Of a stretch of 64,000 nucleotides of DNA, positions 56,570-64,000 are shown piece by piece. Within the stretch, counting starts at the first letter, position 1. The number at the start of each line of letters is the position of its first letter. The translations under genes and the position numbers were made by a program. The DNA comes from Crossiella sp. S99.2. GTDB taxonomy: Bacteria > Actinomycetota > Actinomycetes > Mycobacteriales > Pseudonocardiaceae. The stretch is from NCBI RefSeq assembly GCF_023094165.1, contig NZ_JALMDK010000004.1:186001-250000 (forward strand). The letters are read 5' to 3'. The notes below the pieces were generated by a model. It was not told the origin of the DNA. It worked only from the letters and a program-made list of their open reading frames with translations, and did not search any database.

Positions 56570-57331
56570 GTGCTGTGGGACAGCCTGCTCGTGGTGGGCG
56601 GCGCCATCGGCGTCAGCGTGCTGGCCGCCTATCTGGTGGACCGGGCGGTCAGCCGGGAGTCACGGGCGCAGTACCACGACGTGTCCGGCCATTTTTTCGC
56701 CGCGGTCGGCGCTTTCTACGCGATCCTGGTGGCCTTCGTGGTGGTCGCGGTGTGGGAGGACATGGAGTCCGCCCGCCGCAACACCTACATCGAGGCGAAC
56801 GCGTTGCCCGGCCTGTACTTCGCGGCCACCGACTTCTCGGACAAGGACAAGCGGGTCTTCCAGGAGATCAGCGTGGCCTACGCGCGTGCGGTGATCACCG
56901 AGGAGTGGCCGTTGCTGGCCACCGGGCAGGCCAGTCCGCAGGTGGAGGACGCGGCCAAGCGGATGCGCCGGGCCATCGTGTCCATCGAGGTGGAGACCCC
57001 GCGCCAGGAGGGCCTGTACTCGGCGATGATCGAGCGGGTCAACACGATCAACACCACCCGGCGTGAGCGGTTGAACGAGGCGAGACCCTCGGTGCCGCGG
57101 TTCTTCTGGGTGGGTCTGGTCATCGGCGGCATCCTGGTGATCGGGTTCGCATTGTTCTTCGGCCCACCGGGTTTCCTGCCGCACGCGTTGATGATCGCGG
57201 TGCTGGCGGCGCTGGTGTCGGCCTCGTTGTACTTCACCTACCTGATGGATCACCCCTTCCGCGGGCAGATCGCGGTGACCCCGGACGCTTTCCGCACCGC
57301 GCTGATCCAGATGGGACAGACGCCGCCGTGA
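56570..57331 (+). CDS. DUF4239 membrane protein
   Basis: A 253-residue membrane protein; GTG at 56570 follows GGGGAGG. Four hydrophobic segments are seen at about 4-22, 42-62, 178-200 and 205-228. A soluble helical region of about 115 residues lies between the second and third. GHFFAAVGAFYAILVAFVVV is the conserved second segment of DUF4239 (bestrophin-like) proteins. Function is unknown. The next gene can start at its stop (GTGA), so the two are probably one operon. Confidence 0.8.
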   Translation: MLWDSLLVVGGAIGVSVLAAYLVDRAVSRESRAQYHDVSGHFFAAVGAFYAILVAFVVVAVWEDMESARRNTYIEANALPGLYFAATDFSDKDKRVFQEISVAYARAVITEEWPLLATGQASPQVEDAAKRMRRAIVSIEVETPRQEGLYSAMIERVNTINTTRRERLNEARPSVPRFFWVGLVIGGILVIGFALFFGPPGFLPHALMIAVLAALVSASLYFTYLMDHPFRGQIAVTPDAFRTALIQMGQTPP

Positions 57332-57351
57332 CGAGTAACCGAGGAGAAGTC

Positions 57352-57858
57352 ATGCCCGCCAATCCTTCCCGCCACTGGTTGCGCCTGACCGTGGTCGCCG
57401 CGGTGGCCGCGCTGCTGCCGCTGGCCGCCGCGAGCGCCGCACCGGCTCAGCAGGACCAGACGATCGAGCTGACCGCGCAGCGCGGGGTGCTGAGCCTGCC
57501 CGCGGCGCCCGCGGTCGGACTGCCGTTCATCGGTGGCGGCGAACTGCTCGACGCGGCGGGCAAGAAGGTCGGCGAGGGCTATTCCAGCTGCCTGATCGCC
57601 AAGATCGCGTTGCCCGCGGAACTCACCGCCTACTGCACTTCGGCGTTCCGGCTGGCCACCGGCGAGATCCACCTGTCCAGCCTGCGGACCTACGCGCTGC
57701 TGCCCACGCCCGGTTTCCAGGACGGGCCGATGGCGGTGATCGGTGGCACCGGCGCCTATCTGACCGCCCGTGGTGAGGCGAGTACGGTCAAGCAGGCCGC
57801 GGATCCGGTGGACCCGACCAAGGTCTCCTACAAGTTCACCATCAAGCTCAGCGCCTGA
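57352..57858 (+). CDS. Secreted allene-oxide-cyclase-barrel-like protein
   Basis: A 168-residue exported protein. ATG at 57352 follows GAGGAGAA; a GTG at 57328 overlapping the previous stop is the alternative. The signal peptide (HWLRLTVVAAVAALLPLAAASA) ends near residue 32. The mature part has GEGYSSCLIAK, CTSAFRLATGEIHLSSL and MAVIGGTGAYLTARGEA, the typical strand pattern of the dirigent/AOC eight-stranded barrel. Two cysteines may pair. Such bacterial proteins are secreted and of unknown role. The last 11 bases overlap the convergent gene. Confidence 0.78.
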   Translation: MPANPSRHWLRLTVVAAVAALLPLAAASAAPAQQDQTIELTAQRGVLSLPAAPAVGLPFIGGGELLDAAGKKVGEGYSSCLIAKIALPAELTAYCTSAFRLATGEIHLSSLRTYALLPTPGFQDGPMAVIGGTGAYLTARGEASTVKQAADPVDPTKVSYKFTIKLSA

Positions 57859-58978
57859 GCGCTTCGACGAGGTCGCCGTCGGCAGTCACGGCGGCGACCC
57901 GTTCGGCGGCCACGATCCGCAGTTCCGGCCGCCCGTCCGCATGCCGCCACTGGCCACCGGCCAGGGGTAGCGCGGCGACGGTGGGGACGGGGCCTGCGGT
58001 CCAGTCGAGCCGGCCGGTGATGGTGCCGATGTCGGTGTGGGAGAGGGCTTCCGCGATCGAGCGGGCATCCGCCGGGTCGGCCGCGGTGGTCAGCGCGTGC
58101 GTGGCGACTTCCAGGAGGGCGTGCGCCAAACCCAAGGGCGGCAACCAGGATCGGCCGGTGTCACGCTGGTAGGCCACGGCCAGTTCGGCCGCGGCGCGTC
58201 CGTCCACACTGGACACGCAGCGGTGCCGGGGTGACCAGGCGACCACGGTGGCGACCCGGTCCAGCGCGGGGTCGCCCAGGCCGAAGGGGTAGGCCAGCCA
58301 ACGGGAACAGGTGATCAGCCGCAGGCGCAGGGATCCGGCGGCGGCGCTGAACCTGGCCAGGTCCGCGGTGGTGGCCGCGCTGCTGACCAGGCGCACCCCG
58401 GCCACCCGGAAGGCGGAGATCGCCACGCGGTGCTCGGCGGCGGGTTCGGGGTAGCCGCCGGGGTCGACCAGGGCCCGGTCGCGCAGGGCGGCGGGCAGGA
58501 AGCCCATGCCGGGATCGCGCAGTGCGGCGCCCTGCGGGCCGTTGTTCCACAGCAGGCCGACCGGATCGGCGCCGGGGATCCGGGACCACAGGTCGGCGAA
58601 GGTGCGGGCGATGTCGTCCAGGCCCCAGCAGAAGTGGAAGGCCGTCGGCGGGCAGCTGGCGCGGTGCACCTGCCAGGGCAGTGCGGTGGACAGGAAGGTC
58701 AGGCCCAGTTCCGCGGTGGCGGCGGCGAGCGCGGGCAGCACGGTGGTGCCGCCCAGTGCCACGACGAGTCGCGCGCCGTCGCGGGCCAGCTCGCAGACCG
58801 CCGTCCGCGCACCATCCACTGTGGACTGATGGTCGGCGGTGCGGAACTCGATCGGGCGGCCGTGCGCGGTCAGTCGCAGTGCGCGGAAGTGTTGGGCCAC
58901 ATAGTGCAGCGGGTCGCCCAGCGGGGTCAGGCGACCGGTGCGGGGCAGCGCGACCCCGATCCGCAGTGGCTCAGTCAC
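57848..58978 (-). CDS. Cytosolic periplasmic-binding-like protein (type 1 PBP fold)
   Basis: A 376-residue protein like the leucine/branched-chain substrate-binding proteins: LRIGVALPRTGRLTPLGDP at the start, LVVALGGTTVLPALAAATAE near 80 and the hinge-crossing LGLAHALLEVATHALTTAAD near 300. It has no signal peptide and no lipobox, so it should stay in the cytoplasm. Its GTG start lies eight bases inside the end of a voltage-gated channel gene. It could be a ligand sensor; a transporter role is unlikely without export and without permease genes nearby. Confidence 0.72.
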   Translation of the reverse strand: MTEPLRIGVALPRTGRLTPLGDPLHYVAQHFRALRLTAHGRPIEFRTADHQSTVDGARTAVCELARDGARLVVALGGTTVLPALAAATAELGLTFLSTALPWQVHRASCPPTAFHFCWGLDDIARTFADLWSRIPGADPVGLLWNNGPQGAALRDPGMGFLPAALRDRALVDPGGYPEPAAEHRVAISAFRVAGVRLVSSAATTADLARFSAAAGSLRLRLITCSRWLAYPFGLGDPALDRVATVVAWSPRHRCVSSVDGRAAAELAVAYQRDTGRSWLPPLGLAHALLEVATHALTTAADPADARSIAEALSHTDIGTITGRLDWTAGPVPTVAALPLAGGQWRHADGRPELRIVAAERVAAVTADGDLVEALRR

Positions 58979-59765
58979 GGGCGCTGCGCAGCTCGCGGAT
59001 CTCCGCCCGCAACGCCCGGAGTTCCAGCAGCACCGCCTGATCCGCCGATTCGGCCGATCTCGGTTCCGGGATGACCGCTTCCTTTTCCGAGGCGATCTGG
59101 GACTCCATCGCGCTGACCATGGTGGCGATGAACAGGTTCAGCACGGTGAAGGTGCCCACCAGCACGAAGCCGACGAAGAAGATCCAGGCCAGTGGATCGT
59201 CGGTCATCACCTCGCGCATGACGTCGGACCAGGCGTCGCCGGTGATGATCTGGAACAGGGTCAGCATGGAGGAGCCCAGATCGGTGAAATAGCCGCCGGG
59301 CGCGGTGCTGTACAGGTTGGTGGCCATCACCCCGGCCACGTAGAGCAGCAGGCTCAGCACCGCGACGATGGAGAGCACCGCGGGGATCGCGCTGAGCAGC
59401 GCGGCCACCACCCGGCGCAGGTTGGGCAGCACCGAGAGCAGCCGCAGCACCCGCACGATGCGCAGCGCGCGCAACGCCGAGGAGCCGTGCGCGAACGGCG
59501 CGAGGGAGACGGTGACGACGAGCAGGTCGAAGCAGTTCCACGGGTCGCGGAAGAAGTCGCGGCCGTGCGCGTAGAGCCGCAACACCAGTTCCACCACGAA
59601 AATCACCAGCGCCCACCGGTCGATGGTGTCCATGATGGACCCGTACTCGCGCGCCATCGCGGGCGCGGTCTCCAGGCCGAGGACGATCGCGTTGAGCACG
59701 ATGACGGCGACGATGAGCTGCTGGAAGCGGGCTGAGTCGACGAGGCTCCGAACCTGGCTGCGCAA
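58971..59765 (-). CDS. Voltage-gated cation channel, single-domain NaChBac type
   Basis: A 264-residue six-helix channel subunit. The S4 sensor is RALRIVRVLRLL, with arginines 99, 102, 105 and 108 every third residue. The pore loop TLFQIITGDAWSDVM (169-183) contains the filter TGDAWSD, where characterised sodium channels of this group have LESWS. S6 follows at about 194-220, and a C-terminal coiled coil (about 240-262, LLELRALRAEIREL) should hold the tetramer together. The filter resembles the TGE-x-W loops of eukaryotic calcium channel repeats II and IV, so calcium selectivity is possible. It overlaps the PBP-like gene by eight bases. Confidence 0.88.
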   Translation of the reverse strand: MRSQVRSLVDSARFQQLIVAVIVLNAIVLGLETAPAMAREYGSIMDTIDRWALVIFVVELVLRLYAHGRDFFRDPWNCFDLLVVTVSLAPFAHGSSALRALRIVRVLRLLSVLPNLRRVVAALLSAIPAVLSIVAVLSLLLYVAGVMATNLYSTAPGGYFTDLGSSMLTLFQIITGDAWSDVMREVMTDDPLAWIFFVGFVLVGTFTVLNLFIATMVSAMESQIASEKEAVIPEPRSAESADQAVLLELRALRAEIRELRSARD

Positions 59766-59885
59766 GCCGTTCCCTTCCCGGACGGGTGTGCTGTGCGGCG
59801 GGAGCGTAACCCCTCACCCGGTCCAGGCGTGCCATTCCCTGACGCTGCCGCACTTTCCGGTGAATCCGGCGACCAGGGGCTCAAG

Positions 59886-61226
59886 TCAGGCGATGCGGTC
59901 CAGTTCGCGGGAGCGGGTCTCCGGGGCGGCGAAGGCCAGCCACAGCACGGCGAGCCCGACCAGACCGCCGACGACCAGGAAGGTGGTGGTGAGTCCGAGC
60001 AGCGGCCACAGCACCGAGCCGAAGATCACCGGCACGAAGCCGGCGCCGATCCGGCTGATCGTGGAGGCCCAGCCGAAACCGCTGGCGCGCAACGTGGTCG
60101 GGTACACCTCGGAGACGTAGGCGTACAGCGCCGGGATGGTCACCTGGATCACCAGGCCGTAGGCGGCGATCCAGGTGTAGGCGCTGGAGGGCAGGTCCAG
60201 GTGGTGGGCGAAAAGCACCAGGGCGAGCGCGGCCAGTGGGGCGCTGAGGCCGATGACCCACTTGCGCCCCACCGCTTCCACCAGCCAGGCCGAGATCACC
60301 ACGCCGAGGGTGCCGACCGCGGTCATCAGCGTGGTGACCATGAAGGCCGCGTAGTCGCCATAGCCCTGGGCGCGCAGGATGCTGGGCAGCCAGGTCAGCG
60401 CGCCGTAGTAGAGCACGAACACGGTGAGGAAGACCGCCCACATGGCCGAGGTGATCCGGGCGCTGAAGGTCCACAGTGCCCGGAACTGGCTCAGCATGCT
60501 GCGCACCGACAGCGTCGGCACGTCCTGTTTGTCCGGCAGCGTCCAGGGTTCCGGTGTGGCCCCGGTGCGCCGGACGAGGTCGTCGATCACCGCGCGGGCT
60601 TCCTGTTCGCGGCCCCGGCGCACCAGGTACATCGGCGATTCCGGCACCGAGCGCCGCACCCAGAACACCAGCAGCGCGGGCAGCACCATGACCAGCAGCA
60701 GCAACCGCCAGTTCTGCAGCGGCAGCAACGCGGTGGACACCAGTCCGCACAGGGTGGCGCCCAGCGGCCACCAGATGTCCAGCGCGGTCAGCACCCGGCC
60801 GCGGACCTTTGCCGGGGTGAACTCGCCGACCAGGGCGTAGTCCACCGGGATGCAGCCGCCCAGGCCGATCCCGGCCAGGAACCGGAACACGCAGAAGGTC
60901 ACGTAGTCCGGGGAGGCCGCGCCCGCCACGGTGAAGATCGAGAACATCAACAGCGTGAGACTGAAGGCTTTCTTGCGGCCCACGATGTCCGCGATGCCGC
61001 CCCAGGCGAAGGCGCCCACGGCCATGCCGATCAGGTTGGCGGTGCCGACCCAGCCGCGTTCGGCGGTGGACAGGTTCCACTCGGCGCCGACCAGGGGGAT
61101 CAGGTAGCCGTTGAGGGCCACATCCCAGGCGTCGAACATGAACCCGAGGCCGCCGATGAGGAAGATCGTGCCCTGGGTGCCCCACCGCCACGGCAGTTCC
61201 TGCACCACCTGATCGCCTGTTTTCAC
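59886..61226 (-). CDS. MFS transporter, metabolite:H+ symporter type
   Basis: A 446-residue transporter with twelve predicted membrane helices. The loop 2-3 motif is GGIADIVGRKKAF (near 75-87), its repeat after helix 8 is EAVGRKW, and RFLAGIGLGGCIPVDYALVGEF marks helix 4. PESPMYLVRRGR after helix 6 is typical of the sugar-porter/SV2-like and aromatic acid groups. Substrate is unknown; organic acids or aromatic compounds are common for relatives. It stands alone, 120 bases from the channel gene. Confidence 0.87.
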   Translation of the reverse strand: MKTGDQVVQELPWRWGTQGTIFLIGGLGFMFDAWDVALNGYLIPLVGAEWNLSTAERGWVGTANLIGMAVGAFAWGGIADIVGRKKAFSLTLLMFSIFTVAGAASPDYVTFCVFRFLAGIGLGGCIPVDYALVGEFTPAKVRGRVLTALDIWWPLGATLCGLVSTALLPLQNWRLLLLVMVLPALLVFWVRRSVPESPMYLVRRGREQEARAVIDDLVRRTGATPEPWTLPDKQDVPTLSVRSMLSQFRALWTFSARITSAMWAVFLTVFVLYYGALTWLPSILRAQGYGDYAAFMVTTLMTAVGTLGVVISAWLVEAVGRKWVIGLSAPLAALALVLFAHHLDLPSSAYTWIAAYGLVIQVTIPALYAYVSEVYPTTLRASGFGWASTISRIGAGFVPVIFGSVLWPLLGLTTTFLVVGGLVGLAVLWLAFAAPETRSRELDRIA

Positions 61227-61242
61227 GCCGAGCAGTCTGTCA

Positions 61243-61629
61243 TCAGGCCCCCGGATAGCTGCCGAAGCTCCACAGGTGGCCCTCGGGGTCGCGCACGGTG
61301 AACCCGCGGGAGCCGTAGTCGGTGTCGGCGATGTCGCGCACCAGTTCGGCGCCGGCCGCGGTGGCGCGGGCGAGCACTTCGTCCGGTGTCGCGGTGACCA
61401 CGTAGACCGAGCCGTGGGCGCTCCAGCAGACCTCGCTGTCGCGCTGGGTGCCGAGCATGACGCCGCCGCCCTCGGGCCAGCCGAGTTCGGCGTGCGCCAC
61501 CTCGCCGTCGGCCTCGCCGGGCACCACGAGGGTCTCGGTGAAGCCGAAGGCGGTGGTGAGGAAGCGGATCGCGGCCGGGGCGTCGGTGTAGGCGAGGCCG
61601 GGCCACACGGTGGGAGCTGGAGTCGTCAT
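61243..61629 (-). CDS. VOC-family (glyoxalase/bleomycin resistance-like) protein
   Basis: A 128-residue single VOC domain with two beta-alpha-beta3 units: LAYTDAPAAIRFLTTAFGF at the start, and VRDPEGHLWSFGSYPG at the end with the usual terminal acid/aromatic pattern. It ends 16 bases before the MFS start and begins five bases after the AraC stop, so AraC-VOC-MFS may be one minus-strand unit. The closest well-known forms are PhnB-like and glyoxalase-like; the activity cannot be assigned. Confidence 0.85.
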   Translation of the reverse strand: MTTPAPTVWPGLAYTDAPAAIRFLTTAFGFTETLVVPGEADGEVAHAELGWPEGGGVMLGTQRDSEVCWSAHGSVYVVTATPDEVLARATAAGAELVRDIADTDYGSRGFTVRDPEGHLWSFGSYPGA

Positions 61630-61633
61630 GCGC

Positions 61634-62458
61634 TCAGGCTGGCGGCCGGTCCGGGTCCGGGTCTTGAGCGAATGGAAGCTCCTCGGCCAGCCAGACCGTC
61701 GGCGACAGGCCGCTGAAGGCCCGCCAGTCCCTGGTGAAGTGGGCCTGGTCGGCGTACCCGGCGCGGGCGGCGATCTCGGCCAGCGCGGGGCGGTCCGGGC
61801 GGACCAGCAGGTCGCGGGCGTGCTGGAAGCGCACCACCCTGGCCAGCACCTTGGGGCTGACGCCGAACTCGCGCTGGAACCGGGTGCGCAGGTGCTGGCG
61901 GCTCCAGCCGACCTCGGCGGCCAGCTCGGCCACCGCGACCGCGGCCGGCGCGGCGGTGAGCCGCCGCCAGGCCCAGCCCAGCTCGGGCGCGGGGATCGCG
62001 GCCGGGCGGGCGACCCGGTCCAGGATGTCGGTGAAGCAGGCGAACCGGTCGGTCCAGGTGCCCGCCGCGCGCAGTCGATCCAGGAGTTCCGCGGCGGGAG
62101 CGCCCAGCAGGTCGCCCAGGTGCACGTCCAGCCCGGCCAGTTCGCCCGCGGGCAGGCCGAACAGGGCCCTGGCGCCCAGTGGGGTCAGATCGGCCTCGAT
62201 GCCGTGCTGGCGGCCGTCGTGCTCGATGGTCACCGGGGTCTCGTGCAGACCGCCGACCAGCGCGGCGTAGCGGCGCGGCGGGCCGTCCGGCGCACGCAGG
62301 TCGATCGTGCCGGTGACGGTGGCGATGAAGGTGAGCTTGCTGGAGGGCAGGCCGCGATGCACTCCCGGCGCGGACCGGTAGTGGTAGCCGATGTAGCGGT
62401 TGACCAGCGGGCGCAGCCGGGGCGGCGGCAGTCCGATCACCTGGGTGGCCTGCTCCAC
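61634..62458 (-). CDS. AraC-family regulator
   Basis: A 274-residue protein with an N-terminal sensing domain and a C-terminal AraC DNA-binding domain: the first helix-turn-helix is VAVAELAAEVGWSRQHLRTRF (near 174-194) and the second ALAEIAARAGYADQAHFTRDW (near 222-242). It starts 36 bases from the divergent LLM oxidoreductase and precedes the VOC and MFS genes on its own strand. It may control one or both directions. Confidence 0.9.
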   Translation of the reverse strand: MEQATQVIGLPPPRLRPLVNRYIGYHYRSAPGVHRGLPSSKLTFIATVTGTIDLRAPDGPPRRYAALVGGLHETPVTIEHDGRQHGIEADLTPLGARALFGLPAGELAGLDVHLGDLLGAPAAELLDRLRAAGTWTDRFACFTDILDRVARPAAIPAPELGWAWRRLTAAPAAVAVAELAAEVGWSRQHLRTRFQREFGVSPKVLARVVRFQHARDLLVRPDRPALAEIAARAGYADQAHFTRDWRAFSGLSPTVWLAEELPFAQDPDPDRPPA

Positions 62459-62494
62459 CCGGTCAGCCTAAGCGCAAACCCCTAACGTGACCCC

Positions 62495-63529
62495 ATGAAG
62501 GTTGCAGCCACAGTGGGTTACTGGAGCGCCGGCCCGCCCGCCGACGCCGCGAAGATCATCCAGATCGCCGACGAGCTGGGCTTCGAGTCGGTGTGGACCG
62601 CCGAGGCCTACGGCAGCGATGTGCTGACCCCGCTGGCCTGGTGGGGCGCGAGCACCAGCCGGGTCAAGCTGGGCACCGGGATCGCGCAGATGGCCGCCCG
62701 GCCGCCGACCACCCTGGCCATGGCGGCGATGACCCTGGACCACCTGTCCAACGGTCGGGCGATCATCGGCATCGGCGCGAGCAACCCGCAGGTCGTGGAG
62801 GGCTGGTACGGGGTGCCGTATCCGCGGCCACTGGAGCGGACCAGGGAGTACATCGAGGTCATGCGCAAGGTCATCGCCCGGGAGGGGCCGGTGACCTATG
62901 AGGGCAAGCACTTCCAGCTGCCGATGGCCGGGGGCAGTGGGCTGGGCAAGGCGTTGAAGTCGACTTTGCACCCTTTGCGGACCGATATCCCGATTTTCCT
63001 GGCGGCGGAGGGGCCGAAGAACGTCGCGCTGGCGGCGGAGATCGCCGACGGGTGGCTGCCGTTGTGGTTGTCGCCCAAGACGAGTGATGAGTTCCGGGTG
63101 TCCCTGGAAGCGGGGTGGGCGCGGGAGGGAGCCCGGCATACGGCGGAGACATTCGAGGTGGTTGGGGGGCCTTACTCGATCATCGTGCACGACGATGTGG
63201 AGGCCGCGGCGGACTGGTTGCGGCCGGTGCTGGCTCTTTATGCGGGTGGGATGGGGGCCAAGGGGCTCAACTACCACCACAACGTGATCGCCAAGGCGGG
63301 CTGGCACGACGAGTGCGAGCGCATCCAAGATCTCTATCTGGCCGGGGACAAACAGGCCGCCATCGCCGCGGTGCCCACCGCCATGGTCGAGGACTTCGCC
63401 ATCATCGGACCGATGTCGAAGGTGCGCGAGGAGATCCAGCGCTGGAAAGAGACGGTGATCACTACGTTCTCGATCAACACCATGCAAACCCAGCACATCC
63501 CGCAGCTCGCCGAGTTCGTCCTCGGGTGA
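62495..63529 (+). CDS. LLM-class, probably F420-dependent oxidoreductase
   Basis: A 344-residue luciferase-like TIM-barrel enzyme. ESVWTAEAYGSDVLTPLAWW (31-50) and LGTGIAQMAARPP carry the F420-binding features, and ASNPQVVEGWYGVPY and AEGPKNVALAAEIADGWLP complete the family pattern. It closely resembles Rv3520c of M. tuberculosis, a KstR-regulon gene of unknown steroid-linked function. No KstR box is seen here. TAACGT at 62483-62488 ends six bases before the ATG, so the message may be leaderless. Substrate unknown. Confidence 0.87.
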   Translation: MKVAATVGYWSAGPPADAAKIIQIADELGFESVWTAEAYGSDVLTPLAWWGASTSRVKLGTGIAQMAARPPTTLAMAAMTLDHLSNGRAIIGIGASNPQVVEGWYGVPYPRPLERTREYIEVMRKVIAREGPVTYEGKHFQLPMAGGSGLGKALKSTLHPLRTDIPIFLAAEGPKNVALAAEIADGWLPLWLSPKTSDEFRVSLEAGWAREGARHTAETFEVVGGPYSIIVHDDVEAAADWLRPVLALYAGGMGAKGLNYHHNVIAKAGWHDECERIQDLYLAGDKQAAIAAVPTAMVEDFAIIGPMSKVREEIQRWKETVITTFSINTMQTQHIPQLAEFVLG

Positions 63530-64000
63530 TGGGACTTTTTCCAACGCTGTAAGGCCACTCGGGCGGGTCCAACATGCCGACCCCACTAGCTCTGATGGGT
63601 GCCCTCAGTTGTGCTTCGGCCCGAGTTTTGCCATCCTGCCCCTGACTGCGCGATCGTCCGTTCCATCCCCCCGGGCGGACGGAACGCGTCAAGTCGATGC
63701 GGGGAAGGCGTTCTATCCGTCTTCCTGCGCCCAGGTCGCCGGCCGCGACTTCCTCCCCCCTAGGTCCCGGCCGGCGACCTCGCGCATTCCGCGCCTCTGC
63801 TCGCGCTTTGCGCTTCGCCGGGATGCGCTCGATGATCTTCTGGGAGCGAAGCCCCCAGGCCCCACCCGGAGGGCTGCCGCCCCCGGACCCCCGTCCCCGT
63901 GTCCGGGACCTCGATCCGCGTCCCCGTGTCTGGGACCTCGATCTGCGCCCACGTGTTCGGGACCTCGATCCGTCAGCCTCTGCGGTCCCTTGGCTTCGCC
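63530..64000. repeat. Non-coding, repetitive end of the window
   Basis: No credible gene is seen here. Two structures stand out. The first is a perfect 12-base inverted repeat, AGGTCGCCGGCC (63733-63744) with GGCCGGCGACCT (63769-63780). The second is three 27-base tandem units at 63893-63919, 63920-63946 and 63947-63973, each ending in GGGACCTCGATC plus three bases. The intervening sequence has the look of dispersed non-coding repeats near actinomycete gene ends. Confidence 0.6.
63733..63780. terminator. Long hairpin after the LLM gene
   Basis: A perfect 12-base stem (63733-63744 with 63769-63780) with a 24-base loop, about 200 bases after the last stop codon. It could be a late terminator or part of a repeat unit. 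Confidence 0.4.

Noticed and set aside
63893..63973. Possible CRISPR repeats
   Set aside because: The three units abut directly with no spacers, and no cas gene is present.

Overview
The window is high-GC actinomycete DNA. GTG and TTG starts, 1-, 4- and 8-base start/stop overlaps, leaderless-type promoters, an SsgA-like protein, Tat signals, F420 enzymes and KstR/KstR2 regulators all fit. The gene content and the repeated word GTCCAC(A/T)GTGGAC suggest a member of the Pseudonocardiaceae; the genus cannot be fixed from sequence alone. No tRNA, rRNA, CRISPR array, phage or insertion sequence was seen.

Layout. 1-6.4 kb: end of a HelD/HelR-type helicase, an acyl-CoA dehydrogenase-like flavoprotein, a MerR regulator divergent from an SDR oxidoreductase, an NmrA-type oxidoreductase and an ABC-F ATPase. 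6.4-14.6 kb: a minus-strand trans-4-hydroxy-L-proline catabolic operon. It encodes a three-subunit D-hydroxyproline dehydrogenase, a DapA-type deaminase, hydroxyproline 2-epimerase, a semialdehyde dehydrogenase and an aminopeptidase P, preceded by an XRE-cupin regulator. 14.7-17.6 kb: a phosphotriesterase-like amidohydrolase, a VanY-type peptidase and a pepsin-like protein without its catalytic aspartates.

17.8-48.8 kb: a steroid (cholesterol-type) catabolic cluster in three blocks. Block 1 (17.8-26.9 kb) is the KstR2-type block for C/D rings and propionate side chain: fadA6, kstR2, ipdF and fadE30, divergent from fadD3, a crotonase and fadE31-32-33. A consensus KstR2 box lies between the divergent arms. 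Block 2 (26.9-39.8 kb) opens rings A/B: a minus-strand operon runs from a KstD-like flavoprotein through hsaE-hsaG-hsaF-hsaA-hsaD-hsaC-hsaB, and a divergent plus-strand operon carries kstD-kshA-small Cys protein-kshB-hsd4B. Two KstR boxes lie between them. Block 3 (40.7-48.8 kb) removes the side chain: fadE34-like, fadE28, fadE29, chsH2, chsH1 and ltp2 (the igr-type operon), divergent from kstR, with two more KstR boxes between. CYP125, FadA5, IpdAB and IpdC are not in the window, so the pathway must be completed elsewhere.

48.9-64 kb: a mixed region with a secreted GH16 beta-glucanase with two binding modules, a DHFR-family protein, a repeat-rich gene-free stretch, a flavin monooxygenase/TetR pair, a Tat-exported GH28 pectinase, an SsgA-like protein, a DUF4239 membrane protein, a secreted AOC-barrel protein, a cytosolic periplasmic-binding-like protein overlapping a voltage-gated channel gene, an MFS transporter, a VOC protein, an AraC regulator and an F420-type LLM oxidoreductase. 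The last 470 bases are non-coding and repetitive.

The main unexplained signals are these: a 32-base element found three times at gene boundaries of the hsa operon, with compensatory changes that keep a dyad; a frame-locked palindromic word encoding Ser-Thr-Val-Asp; three look-alike MerR-type leaderless promoters; and Gly/Ala-rich inserts in three flavoenzymes lying in G-ending-codon tracts.
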